Positions 27,967 to 38,456 of a DNA stretch of 64,000 bases are shown here, piece after piece. A model generated the notes under the pieces. The model did not search any database and had not been told where the DNA came from. It saw only the letters and a program-made list of their open reading frames with translations. The position numbers and the translations under genes were made by a program. Location: positions 620,001 through 684,000 of the forward strand of contig NZ_VIGB01000003.1 in the NCBI RefSeq assembly GCF_006636205.1, written 5' to 3'. The DNA is from Kitasatospora acidiphila (GTDB lineage Bacteria; Actinomycetota; Actinomycetes; Streptomycetales; Streptomycetaceae). How positions within the stretch are numbered: position 1 is the stretch's first letter; the number at the start of each line of letters is the position of its first letter.

Positions 27967-30900
27967 TCACGGTGCTTCTTCCTCCTCCGGGTCGGCGCCG
28001 AGCCCGCAAGTCATCGCCAGGGTGCGGGCGTGCCCGAGGAACCGGTCGACCAGCTCCTGGATGGCGGGCACCTCCCATTCGCGGCCGGGATACCCCCAGT
28101 GCAGTCGCAGTTCGCCGTCCGCGACGAGCGCCGTCACGTCGAACCGGTAGGGGCGCGGGAGACCGGGCGCGAATTCCGCGCCGCGTTCGCCCCGAGCCCG
28201 CCGGAGCAGGCCGTCCTCCGAGCCCGAGCTGAGTTGCCCGTGGTAGTTGAAGCAGAGGTCCGACGCGGTCCAGGGCTCGGACCCGTCGCGCAGGTACCTG
28301 GTCATCCCGTACCCGGCGCCGACCGGCTGTCCGGAGAACTGGCGGTGGACGTCCAGCAGTTGAGCGACCGGGTCGTCTCCCTCCGGCAGGCGCACGTGCA
28401 CCGGGTAGACCGCGGTGAACCACCCGACCGTGGCCGACACGTCGAGGTCTGTGCCCAGGGCGTCGCGGCCGTGGCCTTCGGTGTCGATCCGGAACTCCCG
28501 CCTCCCCGTCCAGTCCGCCAGGGTCCGGACGAGGACGGTCATCAGCACGGACTTGATGTCGGTGCGGTGGACCGCCGCCGATCGGCGCACGAGTGCTTCC
28601 GTCGCCGCCCTGTCCAAGGTGCCGGAGACGGTCCTTGCGTCGGCGGCCAGGTTGCCGCCGGCGCCTTCACCGTGCGGCAGTTCGCCCGCGTGGCTGGTGC
28701 CGAGCGCGCGCCAGTGTTCTGCCGCCGGGGCGAACTCCTCGGATCGGGCTCGGGCCGCGACCGCGCCCGCCCAGGCTTGGAACGAGGTCGTCTTGGCGGG
28801 CAGGCTCGGCTGCCGACCGGCTTCGAGCTGGCCGTAGACGAGGCCGAGGTGCTGCAGCAGGATGTCCCAGGACACCGTGTCCACCGCCAAGTGGTGGACG
28901 ACGAGCACCAGTTGGTCGGGGCCTTGGTCCGCTTCGAGCAGCACCGCGCGCAGCAGCGGTCCGGTGGCGAGATCGAAGGACGCCTGGGCGGCTTCGGCGG
29001 CGGCCAGCAGCGCCTGTTCTGCCTCGTCGGCGGTCAGGCCGGCGCCCTCGACGATGTCGAGGAGGTCGGTGTCGTCGACCGGTGCGAGGTACTGGTGCCA
29101 GCGGCCGTCGCGTTCCTCCAGCCGCAACCGCAGCGCGTCGTGGTGCCCGACCAGCGCGGACAGCGCGTCGCTCAGCAACGTGGAGTCCAGTTGCTCGGCG
29201 CTCTCCAGCCGCACCGACTGGTTGAAGTGGCTTTCGGGACCGTGGGTTTGGAGGAACCAGTGCTGGATCGGGGTGAGCGGGACTTCGCCGGTCACCGCTC
29301 CCTGCTGCGCCCGCACCGGGGCGCCACCGGCCCCGGCGGCCTGCGCGAGCTCCGCGATGCTCTGGTGGTCGAACACCTCACCGGAGGTGAGCGTCACGCC
29401 GGCCTGGCGGACCTTGGAGGCCACCCGGATCGCCATGATGGAGTCGCCGCCGAGCTCGAAGAAGTTCTCGTCGATCCCCACCTCGGCCAGGCCGAGCACC
29501 TGGCACCACGCCTCGGCCAGTACCTTCTCGGTCCGGGTACGCGGGGCCCGACGGGGGCGATCCGCACCGGCCTCCTCCGCCGGGACCGGCGCCGGCAGCG
29601 CATTGCGGTCGACCTTGCCGTTGGCGGTCAACGGGATCCGCTCCACCACCACGAACGCCTGCGGCACCATGTACTCCGGCAACGCCTGCCCCACATGCGC
29701 ACGCAGCACCGACACCGGCACCTCGACACCACCACGCACCACCAGGTAGGCCACCAGGCGCTTGTGACCACCATCGGCCCGCGCCACCACCACCGCCTCC
29801 GCGATCTCCGGATGCGCGATCAACCGCGCCTCCACCTCACCCGGCTCGATCCGGAAACCACGGACCTTCACCTGCCGGTCGATCCGACCCACGAAGTCCA
29901 ACTGCCCATCGGCACGCCACCGCACCGCATCACCCGTGCAGTACATCCGCGCACCCGCCACCGGACTGAACGGATCCGGCACGAACCGCACCGCCGTCAA
30001 CCCCGGATCATTCAGATACCCACGCGACACCCCCGCACCACCCGTACACAACTGCCCCACCACACCCACCGGCACCGGATCGAAGTTCTCATCCACCACA
30101 TACACCGACGTCCCCGAGATGGGACCACCGATCGGTATCCGCGCATCGACGGCGTCCTTGATGACGACGCTGGTCGTCGTACCGGTGTTCTCGGTCGGGC
30201 CGTAGCAGTGGAGCAGCGCCACATCGCGGGTCGCCGGGCCGGCGAGCGCCGCCGAGAACGCGCTCGGCATGGCCACGTCGCCACCGATCGCGATCTGTCG
30301 AAGGCCGGCGAGCGCTTCGAGGTCGTGCTCGACGAACTGGTTGAACAGTGCGGTCGTGGTGACCAGGCTGGTCACCGAGTGCTCGCGGATCAGCGCCGCG
30401 ATCTCGGGGATGTCCAGCTGCCCTGCCCTCGGCATCACGAGCCGCCCGCCCTGCAGCAGGCTCGTCCACAGTTCCATGGCGGAGATGTCGAAGCTGAGCG
30501 GCGCGAGCTGGATGAACGTCTCATCCCGGCCGTGGGCCAGGTAGTCGGGCAGGTAGGCCAGCCGCAGGATGTTGCGATGCGTGATGCCGACGCACTTCGG
30601 GACCCCGGTCGAACCCGAGGTGAAGCTGACGTACGCGAGCGAGTCCGGGTGCGCGGCAATCGCCAACGCCTCGGCGGATTCCGCGGCGAGCGCGGCCTGG
30701 ACCTCGGGATCATCGAGCACGACGACCGTGCGGCCATGCGCCGCCGCGCCGATCCCGGCCAGCGACTCGGTCGTGGCCACGATGACCTCGGTCCGGCTGG
30801 CCTCGGCGTAGCCGGCGGCACGCTCGGCCGGCCCGGCCGGGTCCAGGAAGAGATAGGCACCGCCGGCCTTCAGGGCCCCCAGCAACGCGACCACCGTCTG

Positions 30901-32568
30901 CGCCGATCGCGGAACCGCGATCCCCACGACGGAATCCGCGTTCACTCCGTGGCCGCGTAGCAGCCGGGCCAGCCGGTTCGTCAGCGAGTCGAGCTCGCCG
31001 TAGCCGAAGGTGCCACCGGCCCCGGTCAGGGCGACGGCGTCCGGGTGCCGCGCCGCCGCCTCGGCGAACAGCTCGCCGATGGTCCCGGTCGATCGGTCCC
31101 AGTGCACCGACCCCGTCCACGCGGTGATCCGATCGGCTTCAGCGGCCGAATCCAGCCGCAGGCCCGCCGGCGCGACCGCGGGATCGGTGATGGCCTGCTC
31201 GACGGCCTGCCGGAAGTGGTCCATCAGGACTCCCACCGTCGCCGGTTCGAACAGCCCGGATTCCCCGATCAGTTCGAACTCGATCACGGGGCCCCGGCCG
31301 ACGCCGACGAGCATCAGGTCGTTCTTCACCGAGCCGAGGTCGACGGGCACCGGCTCGGCCGCGACCCCCGCCAGCGACCAGCCGCCTGCCTCGGTGTCCA
31401 CCCAGTCCGCGACCGCCTGGCACAGCGGCATCCGCGAGCCGCCGCGGGGCACGCCCAGCTCGGAGACGATGCGCTCCAGCGTGATGTCCTGATGGTCCAG
31501 GGTGCCCAGGAACGCTCTCGCCGTGTGCCGCACGGCGTCCTCGACGGTGGCGGCGGCGCCGAGCCGGACCGGGATCGGCACCAGGTTGGCGAACAGGCCG
31601 ACCAGCCCTTCGGTCTCGGTGCGCCGGCGGCCGGAGACCGCGGCGCCGATCACCAGATCCGACTGCCCGGAATGCCGGCTCAGGACCGTGGCGAACAGCG
31701 CGACCATCGCGGTGAACGGCGTGGCGCCCGCGGCGGCGGCGAGCTCGTGGAACCGCTGGCTCTGCTCGGCGGACATCGACCACTCCGCACGGTGGCCCCT
31801 GGGCGAGCGCGCCGAGGTCCTCGGCCGGTCGGTCGGCAGCTCCAGCACGTGGGGGATGCCCGCGAGCGCCTCGCGCCAGTACCCGAGATCGCGCTCGCCC
31901 GGCTCGGAGTCGAAGCGGGCAGCCTGCCACTCGGCATAGTCGCCGTACTGGACGGGAACTGCCGCAAGCTCGACCGGGGTGCCGGTCACCCGGGCCGTGT
32001 AGCAGGCGTCGAGCTCGCGGTGCAGGACGCCGAGTGACCACTCGTCACCGATCAGGTGGTGCATGGCCAGCAGGAGCAGGTGCTCGTCCGCTGCGGTGCG
32101 GGCCAGCCGGACCCGCCACAGCGGCCCGCCGGCGAGGTCGAACGGACGGGCGCCTTCGCGCGTCAGCGCCCCCACTGCGTGCTCGCGGGCGGCTCCGCCG
32201 TCGGCACTCAGGTCGATGACCTCGAAGTCGACCGCAGCCGAGGCCTGTGGGGCGACCGACTGGCGCGGCGGGTCCTCGCCGGCGAAGGTCGTCCGCAGCG
32301 TCTCGTGCCGCCGTGCGAGGTCCGTGAAGGCTTGCCGGAGGGCTTCGTGATCCAGCGCTCCGCGCAGCCACGACAGCTCGGTCATGGTGTAGAGGCCCTC
32401 GTCGGCGGCCAGTTGCCCGGCCGCCCAGACCCCGCGCTGGATCGGCGAGAGCACGGCGTCCGCGCCCGCCCGGCGCGGGATCGCGCGCCGGGCGAGCCTG
32501 GCGGCGAGGTCGATCGTCTTGCCGCCGACTCGGAGCTCCCGGCTCGCGACGCTTTCGACACCGGTCAT
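27967..32568 (-). CDS. NRPS, one module C-A-PCP-E, 1533 aa
   Basis: After an Arg-rich N-terminal stretch (possibly docking), a C domain covers about 38-470 with HHLIGDEWS near 177. The A domain follows (TSGSTGVPK near 653, YGPTENT near 791), then the carrier (LGGDSIM near 1040) and an epimerisation domain from about 1100 ([21 protein letters not shown] near 1226). It should therefore add a D-configured residue. Specificity residues by eye are D-I-M-L-A-G-C-G-T, with no match I recognise. Blocks around A3, A6-A10 and PCP-E are nearly or fully identical in DNA to the neighbouring NRPS gene. The start lies 4 bases after the upstream stop, with AGGGGA inside that gene's end. Confidence 0.95.
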   Translation of the reverse strand: MTGVESVASRELRVGGKTIDLAARLARRAIPRRAGADAVLSPIQRGVWAAGQLAADEGLYTMTELSWLRGALDHEALRQAFTDLARRHETLRTTFAGEDPPRQSVAPQASAAVDFEVIDLSADGGAAREHAVGALTREGARPFDLAGGPLWRVRLARTAADEHLLLLAMHHLIGDEWSLGVLHRELDACYTARVTGTPVELAAVPVQYGDYAEWQAARFDSEPGERDLGYWREALAGIPHVLELPTDRPRTSARSPRGHRAEWSMSAEQSQRFHELAAAAGATPFTAMVALFATVLSRHSGQSDLVIGAAVSGRRRTETEGLVGLFANLVPIPVRLGAAATVEDAVRHTARAFLGTLDHQDITLERIVSELGVPRGGSRMPLCQAVADWVDTEAGGWSLAGVAAEPVPVDLGSVKNDLMLVGVGRGPVIEFELIGESGLFEPATVGVLMDHFRQAVEQAITDPAVAPAGLRLDSAAEADRITAWTGSVHWDRSTGTIGELFAEAAARHPDAVALTGAGGTFGYGELDSLTNRLARLLRGHGVNADSVVGIAVPRSAQTVVALLGALKAGGAYLFLDPAGPAERAAGYAEASRTEVIVATTESLAGIGAAAHGRTVVVLDDPEVQAALAAESAEALAIAAHPDSLAYVSFTSGSTGVPKCVGITHRNILRLAYLPDYLAHGRDETFIQLAPLSFDISAMELWTSLLQGGRLVMPRAGQLDIPEIAALIREHSVTSLVTTTALFNQFVEHDLEALAGLRQIAIGGDVAMPSAFSAALAGPATRDVALLHCYGPTENTGTTTSVVIKDAVDARIPIGGPISGTSVYVVDENFDPVPVGVVGQLCTGGAGVSRGYLNDPGLTAVRFVPDPFSPVAGARMYCTGDAVRWRADGQLDFVGRIDRQVKVRGFRIEPGEVEARLIAHPEIAEAVVVARADGGHKRLVAYLVVRGGVEVPVSVLRAHVGQALPEYMVPQAFVVVERIPLTANGKVDRNALPAPVPAEEAGADRPRRAPRTRTEKVLAEAWCQVLGLAEVGIDENFFELGGDSIMAIRVASKVRQAGVTLTSGEVFDHQSIAELAQAAGAGGAPVRAQQGAVTGEVPLTPIQHWFLQTHGPESHFNQSVRLESAEQLDSTLLSDALSALVGHHDALRLRLEERDGRWHQYLAPVDDTDLLDIVEGAGLTADEAEQALLAAAEAAQASFDLATGPLLRAVLLEADQGPDQLVLVVHHLAVDTVSWDILLQHLGLVYGQLEAGRQPSLPAKTTSFQAWAGAVAARARSEEFAPAAEHWRALGTSHAGELPHGEGAGGNLAADARTVSGTLDRAATEALVRRSAAVHRTDIKSVLMTVLVRTLADWTGRREFRIDTEGHGRDALGTDLDVSATVGWFTAVYPVHVRLPEGDDPVAQLLDVHRQFSGQPVGAGYGMTRYLRDGSEPWTASDLCFNYHGQLSSGSEDGLLRRARGERGAEFAPGLPRPYRFDVTALVADGELRLHWGYPGREWEVPAIQELVDRFLGHARTLAMTCGLGADPEEEEAP
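29636..30120 (-). repeat. 485-bp exact duplicate inside NRPS A domain, copy 1
   Basis: This segment, encoding the C-terminal subdomain of the A domain (about core A6 to just before A10), is base-for-base identical to 35262-35746. Its coding strand prefers GGT, GTG, CGT, GAT and TTG codons, unlike the GGC/GTC-rich flanks. This suggests recent copying of an imported block. Confidence 0.95.
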
Positions 32569-32572
32569 CGGA

Positions 32573-35500
32573 CTATCCCCTGTCCCAAGTCATGAGCGGG
32601 CCCTGGACGCGCATCACCAGGTCGACCCGCAGTTCGGCGAGCAGATCTTCGAGCAGCGGCGTGGCGCCGTCACCGTTGGCGAGGACCACCAAGCCGTGGC
32701 CGGACACCGGATCCACGGCGTAGACGCTGCGGAATCCCGGGCCGTCGCCGGGGTGTCCGATCCACCGCCTGCCCGCCACGGTCTTCACGGAGGTGCCGAG
32801 CCCGTAACCGGTCCGCAGTCCGTCGAGCATCTGCTCGACGTCCGAGCGGCTGAGCACGACTCCCCGGTCCTGCGTCAGCGCGCGGTGGAGCTCGGCACCG
32901 ACCCGGGCCAGGTCCGCGGCGGACGTCCAGACGAGTTCGGCCGCGGCCGCGCCGCCGGACCGCCGACCGCGGCCGTAGCCGCGCCCGGTCGCGGTGTGCC
33001 CGACGGCGACCGCGTCCCCGGCCCCGGTGGGGAACTCGGGCAGGAACACCGTGTCGTCCATGCCCAGGGGATCGAGTACCAGAGTCCTCAACGCCTTCGG
33101 GAACGCCAGGTTGGTGACATCGGCGATGATCCGCTCGATCAGCGTGTAGTTCGCGAGGCTGTACTCGTACTGGGAGCCCGCCGGTCGGCTGACGGCGACG
33201 AGCGGCCCTTCCGCGTCCTCGTCCGGGCTCAGTCCCGCGCTGTGGCAGAGCAGATGACGGACCGTCACCGGCTGGGCCGGGTCCGGCGTGTCGACGCGCT
33301 GCTCGAGCAGCAGCTCGTTCACGGGGGTGTCGAGCGTGAGCAGGCCGTCGCGGGCTAGCCGCATCACCGCGATGGCGGCGAGGTGCTTCGCCACCGACCC
33401 GACCTGGAAGACCGTGTGCTCGGTCACCGGGACCGAGCCGCCGGCCGCGGTCACGCCGCTCCCCCACGCCGTGATCTCGCCGTCCGTGATCGTGGCGACA
33501 CTCAGACCGGGCACGCGGTAGCGCACCATCGGTCCGATCAGCAGCGGCGTCTTCGGATGGATGCGCCGCAGCCACTCCTCGGGCTCGGCCTGGTCCGCGT
33601 CCCAGAGCGAGATCTGGTTCACGAAGCGCCGCAGTTCCCGCAGGTGGTTCTCCGCGACGGACCGCACGGTCTCGCGGTCGAAGGCGTCGGCCGCGTACAG
33701 CCACGTCACCTGGAGCCGGCCGTCGATGATCCCGGCCATGACCTCCAGCGGATAGGAGCTCGCGAAGTCCGCCGGCGCCTCCGAGCCGAGCGTGCCGGGC
33801 AGGTCCGTGAAGGGGAAGCCGCCGTCGCCGGGTGCGTCACCCACCTCGCCGATGTAGTTGAAGCCGATCTCCGCGTCGGAGCCGACCGCCGCGGCGAGTT
33901 CGGGGCCGGCGAGGTAGCGGGCGACACCGTAGCCCATGCCGCGGTTGGGCATCGCCTGGGTCTGGTCCCGCACCTGCGCCACGTAGGAGCCGAGGCTGTC
34001 ACCAGCCGTGAGGTGCAGGGTCATCGGATGGACGGCGGTGAACCAGCCGACGGTCCGGGCGACGTCCTGGTCGCGGGCGAACGCCTCGCGCCCGTGGATC
34101 TCGACGTCGAGGGCCACGGCGCCGCTGCCCACCCAGTCGTGCAGCGCCGGGACGGCCGCGACGAGCAGCAGTTCGGCGGCGGTGATCCGACCGGTGGTGC
34201 GCCTGGTCGCGGCGCGGAACGCGTCGGTCTCGGCGAGGTCCAGCTCGACCCGCACCCGGCCGGTCCCCGCCGGGTCCGAGCCGGCTGCCGCGTCGCGGGG
34301 CAGCGGCGTGGGGCGGCTGCGGGCCTGGGTCCAGTACTCCGCGTCCTTCTGGAACGCCGGGCCGGCCGCGTACCGCTGCAGGTGCTCTGCCCATTCCTTG
34401 AACGACGTGGTCTTGCTCGGCAGTTCGATGGGCTCGCCGCGCACGGCGCTGGTGTACGCGGCGGCCAGATCGCCGGCGAGGAAGCTCCAGGAGACGATGT
34501 CGACCGCCATGTGGTGGACGACGATCAGCAGTTCGTCCGGCGCGGTCCCGCCGTGGTCGAAGAGGACCGCGCGCATCAGCGGGCCGGTCACCAGGTCGAG
34601 GCCCGCCTGGGCCCGCGCCCCGGCCGCCTCGGCCAGCTCCTCGCGCTGGGCCTGCGGCCACGCCGAAGCGTCGATGACCTCCAGGGGCGTCGGGTTGTCG
34701 TCGACCGGTGCGAGGTACTGGTGCCAGCGGCCGTCGCGCTCCTCCAGCCGCAACCGCAGCGCGTCGTGATGCCCCGCCAGCGCCGACAGCGCGTCGCGCA
34801 GCGCCTCGGGGTCGGCCTTGTCGTGCCAGCGCAGCAGCTTCGACTGGTTGAAGTGGTTTTCGGGGCCGTGGGTTTGGAGGAACCAATGCTGGATCGGGGT
34901 GAGCGGGACTTCGCCGGTCACCGGTCCCTGCTGCGCCCGCACCGGCGTGCCACCGGCCCCGGCGGCCTGCGCGAGCTCCGCGATGGTCTGATGGTCGAAC
35001 ACGTCACCGGAGCTGAGGGTCACGCCGGCCTGGCGGACCTTGGAGGCCACCCGGATCGCCATGATGGAGTCGCCGCCGAGCTCGAAGAAGTTCTCGTCGA
35101 TCCCCACCTCGGCCAGGCCGAGCACCTGGCACCACGCCTGAGCGAGGACCCGCTCGGCCTCGGTACCCGGGGCGCGACGGGCACCGCCGTCCTCGGCCGC
35201 CTCGGCGGGCGAGGGGGCGGGCAGCGCGTCGCGGTCGACCTTGCCGTTGGCGGTCAACGGAATCCGCTCCACCACCACGAACGCCTGCGGCACCATGTAC
35301 TCCGGCAACGCCTGCCCCACATGCGCACGCAGCACCGACACCGGCACCTCGACACCACCACGCACCACCAGGTAGGCCACCAGGCGCTTGTGACCACCAT
35401 CGGCCCGCGCCACCACCACCGCCTCCGCGATCTCCGGATGCGCGATCAACCGCGCCTCCACCTCACCCGGCTCGATCCGGAAACCACGGACCTTCACCTG

Positions 35501-38182
35501 CCGGTCGATCCGACCCACGAAGTCCAACTGCCCATCGGCACGCCACCGCACCGCATCACCCGTGCAGTACATCCGCGCACCCGCCACCGGACTGAACGGA
35601 TCCGGCACGAACCGCACCGCCGTCAACCCCGGATCATTCAGATACCCACGCGACACCCCCGCACCACCCGTACACAACTGCCCCACCACACCCACCGGCA
35701 CCGGATCGAAGTTCTCATCCACCACATACACCGACGTCCCCGAGATCGGACCACCGATCGACACCCGCGGCCCCTGCTCGGGGCCCAGCACCGCTGCGGT
35801 GGTGACGCAGGTGTTCTCGGTCGGGCCGTAGGCGTTGATCAGGGTCAGTTCCGGATGGGCGCGGACGACGCTCGCGCAGGGCGCGGGCAATGCGACGTCG
35901 CCCCCGATGAGCAACTGCCGCAGGCCGCTGAACGCCGCCATGTCCTGCTCGGCGATCTGGTGGAACAGCCCCGTGGTGGGGCTGAAGCTGGTGATCGAGT
36001 GCTCCCGGATCAGCGCCGCGATCTCGGGAACGTCCAGCCGCCCGGGCGCCGGCGCGACGACGGTGCCGCCGTTCAGCAGCGGAACCCAGATCTCCTCCAG
36101 GGAGACGTCGAAGGCGAGCGGCACGGTGTGCAGGGCGGTGTAGCCGGGGCCGGACGACAGGTAGCTCTGCCGGTGCGCCAGCCGGACGATGTTGCGGTGG
36201 GTGATGCCGACGCACTTCGGGACCCCGGTCGAACCCGAGGTGAACGTCACGAACGCCAGCGAGTCCGGATGCGCGGCAATCGCCAACGCCTCGGCGGATT
36301 CCGCGGCGAGCGCGGCCTGGACCTCGGGATCATCGAGCACGACGACCGTGCGGCCCTGCGCCGCCGCACCGATCCCGGCCAGCGACTCGGTCGTGGCCAC
36401 GATGGCCTCGGCCCCGCTGTCACCGACGAGCAGCCGGTTGCGCTCCGGCGGCGCGACCGGATCGAGCGCCAGGTACGCGCCACCGGCCTTGAGCACCGCG
36501 AGCAGCACCGTGATGAGGGCGGCCGACCGGGGAACCGCGACTCCGACGACGGTGTCGGCCCCCACGCCCCGCGCGCGCAGCACCCGCGCCAACCGGCTGG
36601 AGCCGTCGTCGAGTTCCGCATAGGTCATGGTCCGGTCCACCCCGACGACGGCCGTCGAGTCGGAGGCGGTGGGCAGGATGGCGGCGAACAACTCGGGCAC
36701 TGTCGTCTCGACGGTGGTGCCGAGGGCCTTGAGACCCCAGTCGAGCAGTTCCCGGCGATCGGCGGCGGTGAGGACCTCGATCTCACCGATGCGGGCTTCG
36801 GGCCGCTCCGCCATCTGCTCGAGTATCAGCTCATAGGTGCTCAGCACGCGTTCCGCGTCGGCTTCGCTCACCCGCGCGGGCTCATAGGTCAGGTGGAGCA
36901 GCAGTTCGTCACCGGCCACCACGCTGAGGTCCAGCGGGAAGCCGGTCTGCTCGTAGCTCCGCACGACCTGCAGGTCGAGCCCGGCTGCGTCCGCGTCGGC
37001 GTCCTGATGGAGGTCGACGAACTGGAACAGGCTCTCGAACAGCGGGGTCCCGCTCGGCACCGAGGTGTGCCGTCGGATGCGGGTGATGCCGATGTGCTCC
37101 GCCTTGCGCATCCCGTTGAGGGAGGTGCGCAGTTCCGCGAGCCAGTCCGCGACGACCGCGTCGGCGTCGACCGTGACCCGGGCCGGCACCGTGTTGATCA
37201 GCAGGCCGACGATCCGCTCCAGGTCGGCCTGGTCCGCGGAGCGGCCGGAGAGGATGGTGCCCCAGCACACGTCCCGCTGCCCGCTGTACCGGCTCAGCGC
37301 GATCGCCCAGGCGCCCTGCACCACCGTGTGGACGGTGCAGTGGTTGCGCCGGGCGAGTTCGGCCACCCGCTCGGTGAGGGCCGGGGAGACGGTGCGGACG
37401 GCCGACGCGCTGCTCGAACTCGCCTCGCGGGCGGCAGCGGCGATGAACGGCAGCGTCGTCGGCGAGTCGAAACCGCCCAGCAGGCCCGCCCAGAAGTCCT
37501 CGTCGGCCTGCTCGTCGCGCCGCCGCAGCCACTCGACGTGGCGGCCGAAGGGCACTGGCTCGGGAAGGCCGGGGAGCATGCCCGCGGCCAACGCGGAATA
37601 GGCCGCGCCGAGTTCGCCCCGGACGATGGATCCGCTCCAGGCGTCCATGAGGATGTGGTGCTGGTGCCAGGCGAGCAGATGGCGTTCGCCGTCGAGCCGG
37701 ATCAGGTCGAATGCCAGCGGCGGCGCGGCAGCCAGGTCCATGCCGCGGTGGCGCCGGTCGAGGAGCAGCCGGGTCGTCGCCGCGTGTATCGCCTCGTCAT
37801 CGCGGCCGCGCCAGTCCAGGGCCCGCAACGGCAGCGGGAAGCCCCGGTGGACGACCTGGACGGGGTGCGCGACGCCGTCCGTGACGAAGGTCGTCCGCAG
37901 GATCGGGTGCCGATCGATGACGTACCGCCACGCGGCGATGAACGCCTCGGTGTCAAGCCGGCCCCGGATCTCGAACACCGTCTGGGTCAAGTAGTTCCCG
38001 TTGCCCGGGCGGTGCGTCGATTCGAAGAGGATCCCCGCCTGCAGCGGCGACAGGGCATAGATGTCCACGACCGTGTCCGGCGGGTACCGGTCGAGGACGC
38101 TGTCCAGACCGTCCGCATCCAGATCGGCCTCGGGGAACTGCTCGGGGGTCGGCCGGAACCGTTGATTCATCGCCATCACCAA
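32573..38182 (-). CDS. NRPS C-A-PCP-E with C-terminal PBP/beta-lactamase-like hydrolase domain, 1869 aa
   Basis: Domains in order are C (about 40-470, HHILMDAWS near 175), A (TSGSTGVPK near 650, YGPTENT near 787), PCP (LGGDSIM near 1037) and E (from about 1097, HHMAVDIVS near 1227). The last 340 residues are a serine hydrolase of the penicillin-binding protein / class C beta-lactamase type: SVAK near 1597, HSAGLS near 1649, YSLANY near 1675 (where YSN is usual) and HPGDG near 1812. Specificity residues by eye are D-V-E-F-L-G-A-C-V, unassigned. Stand-alone PBP-type thioesterases such as SurE act after terminal E domains and close peptides on a D-residue. A cis-fused copy after E suggests this is the last, releasing module, although it is the first NRPS gene in the operon. 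No signal peptide or membrane helix is present, so it is not an exported prodrug peptidase. Confidence 0.93.
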   Translation of the reverse strand: MVMAMNQRFRPTPEQFPEADLDADGLDSVLDRYPPDTVVDIYALSPLQAGILFESTHRPGNGNYLTQTVFEIRGRLDTEAFIAAWRYVIDRHPILRTTFVTDGVAHPVQVVHRGFPLPLRALDWRGRDDEAIHAATTRLLLDRRHRGMDLAAAPPLAFDLIRLDGERHLLAWHQHHILMDAWSGSIVRGELGAAYSALAAGMLPGLPEPVPFGRHVEWLRRRDEQADEDFWAGLLGGFDSPTTLPFIAAAAREASSSSASAVRTVSPALTERVAELARRNHCTVHTVVQGAWAIALSRYSGQRDVCWGTILSGRSADQADLERIVGLLINTVPARVTVDADAVVADWLAELRTSLNGMRKAEHIGITRIRRHTSVPSGTPLFESLFQFVDLHQDADADAAGLDLQVVRSYEQTGFPLDLSVVAGDELLLHLTYEPARVSEADAERVLSTYELILEQMAERPEARIGEIEVLTAADRRELLDWGLKALGTTVETTVPELFAAILPTASDSTAVVGVDRTMTYAELDDGSSRLARVLRARGVGADTVVGVAVPRSAALITVLLAVLKAGGAYLALDPVAPPERNRLLVGDSGAEAIVATTESLAGIGAAAQGRTVVVLDDPEVQAALAAESAEALAIAAHPDSLAFVTFTSGSTGVPKCVGITHRNIVRLAHRQSYLSSGPGYTALHTVPLAFDVSLEEIWVPLLNGGTVVAPAPGRLDVPEIAALIREHSITSFSPTTGLFHQIAEQDMAAFSGLRQLLIGGDVALPAPCASVVRAHPELTLINAYGPTENTCVTTAAVLGPEQGPRVSIGGPISGTSVYVVDENFDPVPVGVVGQLCTGGAGVSRGYLNDPGLTAVRFVPDPFSPVAGARMYCTGDAVRWRADGQLDFVGRIDRQVKVRGFRIEPGEVEARLIAHPEIAEAVVVARADGGHKRLVAYLVVRGGVEVPVSVLRAHVGQALPEYMVPQAFVVVERIPLTANGKVDRDALPAPSPAEAAEDGGARRAPGTEAERVLAQAWCQVLGLAEVGIDENFFELGGDSIMAIRVASKVRQAGVTLSSGDVFDHQTIAELAQAAGAGGTPVRAQQGPVTGEVPLTPIQHWFLQTHGPENHFNQSKLLRWHDKADPEALRDALSALAGHHDALRLRLEERDGRWHQYLAPVDDNPTPLEVIDASAWPQAQREELAEAAGARAQAGLDLVTGPLMRAVLFDHGGTAPDELLIVVHHMAVDIVSWSFLAGDLAAAYTSAVRGEPIELPSKTTSFKEWAEHLQRYAAGPAFQKDAEYWTQARSRPTPLPRDAAAGSDPAGTGRVRVELDLAETDAFRAATRRTTGRITAAELLLVAAVPALHDWVGSGAVALDVEIHGREAFARDQDVARTVGWFTAVHPMTLHLTAGDSLGSYVAQVRDQTQAMPNRGMGYGVARYLAGPELAAAVGSDAEIGFNYIGEVGDAPGDGGFPFTDLPGTLGSEAPADFASSYPLEVMAGIIDGRLQVTWLYAADAFDRETVRSVAENHLRELRRFVNQISLWDADQAEPEEWLRRIHPKTPLLIGPMVRYRVPGLSVATITDGEITAWGSGVTAAGGSVPVTEHTVFQVGSVAKHLAAIAVMRLARDGLLTLDTPVNELLLEQRVDTPDPAQPVTVRHLLCHSAGLSPDEDAEGPLVAVSRPAGSQYEYSLANYTLIERIIADVTNLAFPKALRTLVLDPLGMDDTVFLPEFPTGAGDAVAVGHTATGRGYGRGRRSGGAAAAELVWTSAADLARVGAELHRALTQDRGVVLSRSDVEQMLDGLRTGYGLGTSVKTVAGRRWIGHPGDGPGFRSVYAVDPVSGHGLVVLANGDGATPLLEDLLAELRVDLVMRVQGPLMTWDRG
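35262..35746 (-). repeat. 485-bp exact duplicate inside NRPS A domain, copy 2
   Basis: This is identical to 29636-30120 at constant offset 5626. Near-identity (about 95% by eye) also covers 36201-36409 versus 30581-30789, the A3 region, and about 34850-35146 versus 29224-29520, the PCP/E junction. The substrate-binding part between A3 and A5 differs completely between the two genes. Confidence 0.95.
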
Positions 38183-38208
38183 TCAGCCTCGCTCAGAAGA
38201 TCACAGGA

Positions 38209-38421
38209 TCAGGCGTCCGCCGCAGCGGCCATCCGGTCGCGCAGGCTGCGCGGCCGCAGGTCCGTCCACACCTGCTCGATGTGCTTGACGCAGTCCTGCT
38301 TGGAACCCGCCGTCCCCTCGTCGAACCAGCCCGGCGGATTCGGCCGGTCCGCGGCCCAAAGGGAGTACTGCTCCTCGTGGTTGACGACTACCTTGAACTG
38401 CGCCTCATGGCCGTCGGCCAT
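38209..38421 (-). CDS. mbtH: MbtH-like protein, 70 aa
   Basis: This is a small chaperone that binds NRPS adenylation domains and supports their folding and activity. The family signature NHEEQYSLW and the following RPNPPGW are present, and the C-terminal helix carries DLRPRSLRDRM. A strong GGAGG ribosome-binding site lies just upstream. It sits between the dioxygenase and the first multidomain NRPS gene, so it likely serves the A domains of this operon. Confidence 0.97.
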   Translation of the reverse strand: MADGHEAQFKVVVNHEEQYSLWAADRPNPPGWFDEGTAGSKQDCVKHIEQVWTDLRPRSLRDRMAAAADA

Positions 38422-38456
38422 GGCTTCCTCCTTCGTTTCGGGGGTGTCGCGGCCGG

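Noticed and set aside
32573..33640. ClbP-type periplasmic prodrug peptidase
   Set aside because: There is no signal peptide and no C-terminal membrane helices; the domain is fused inside a cytoplasmic NRPS.
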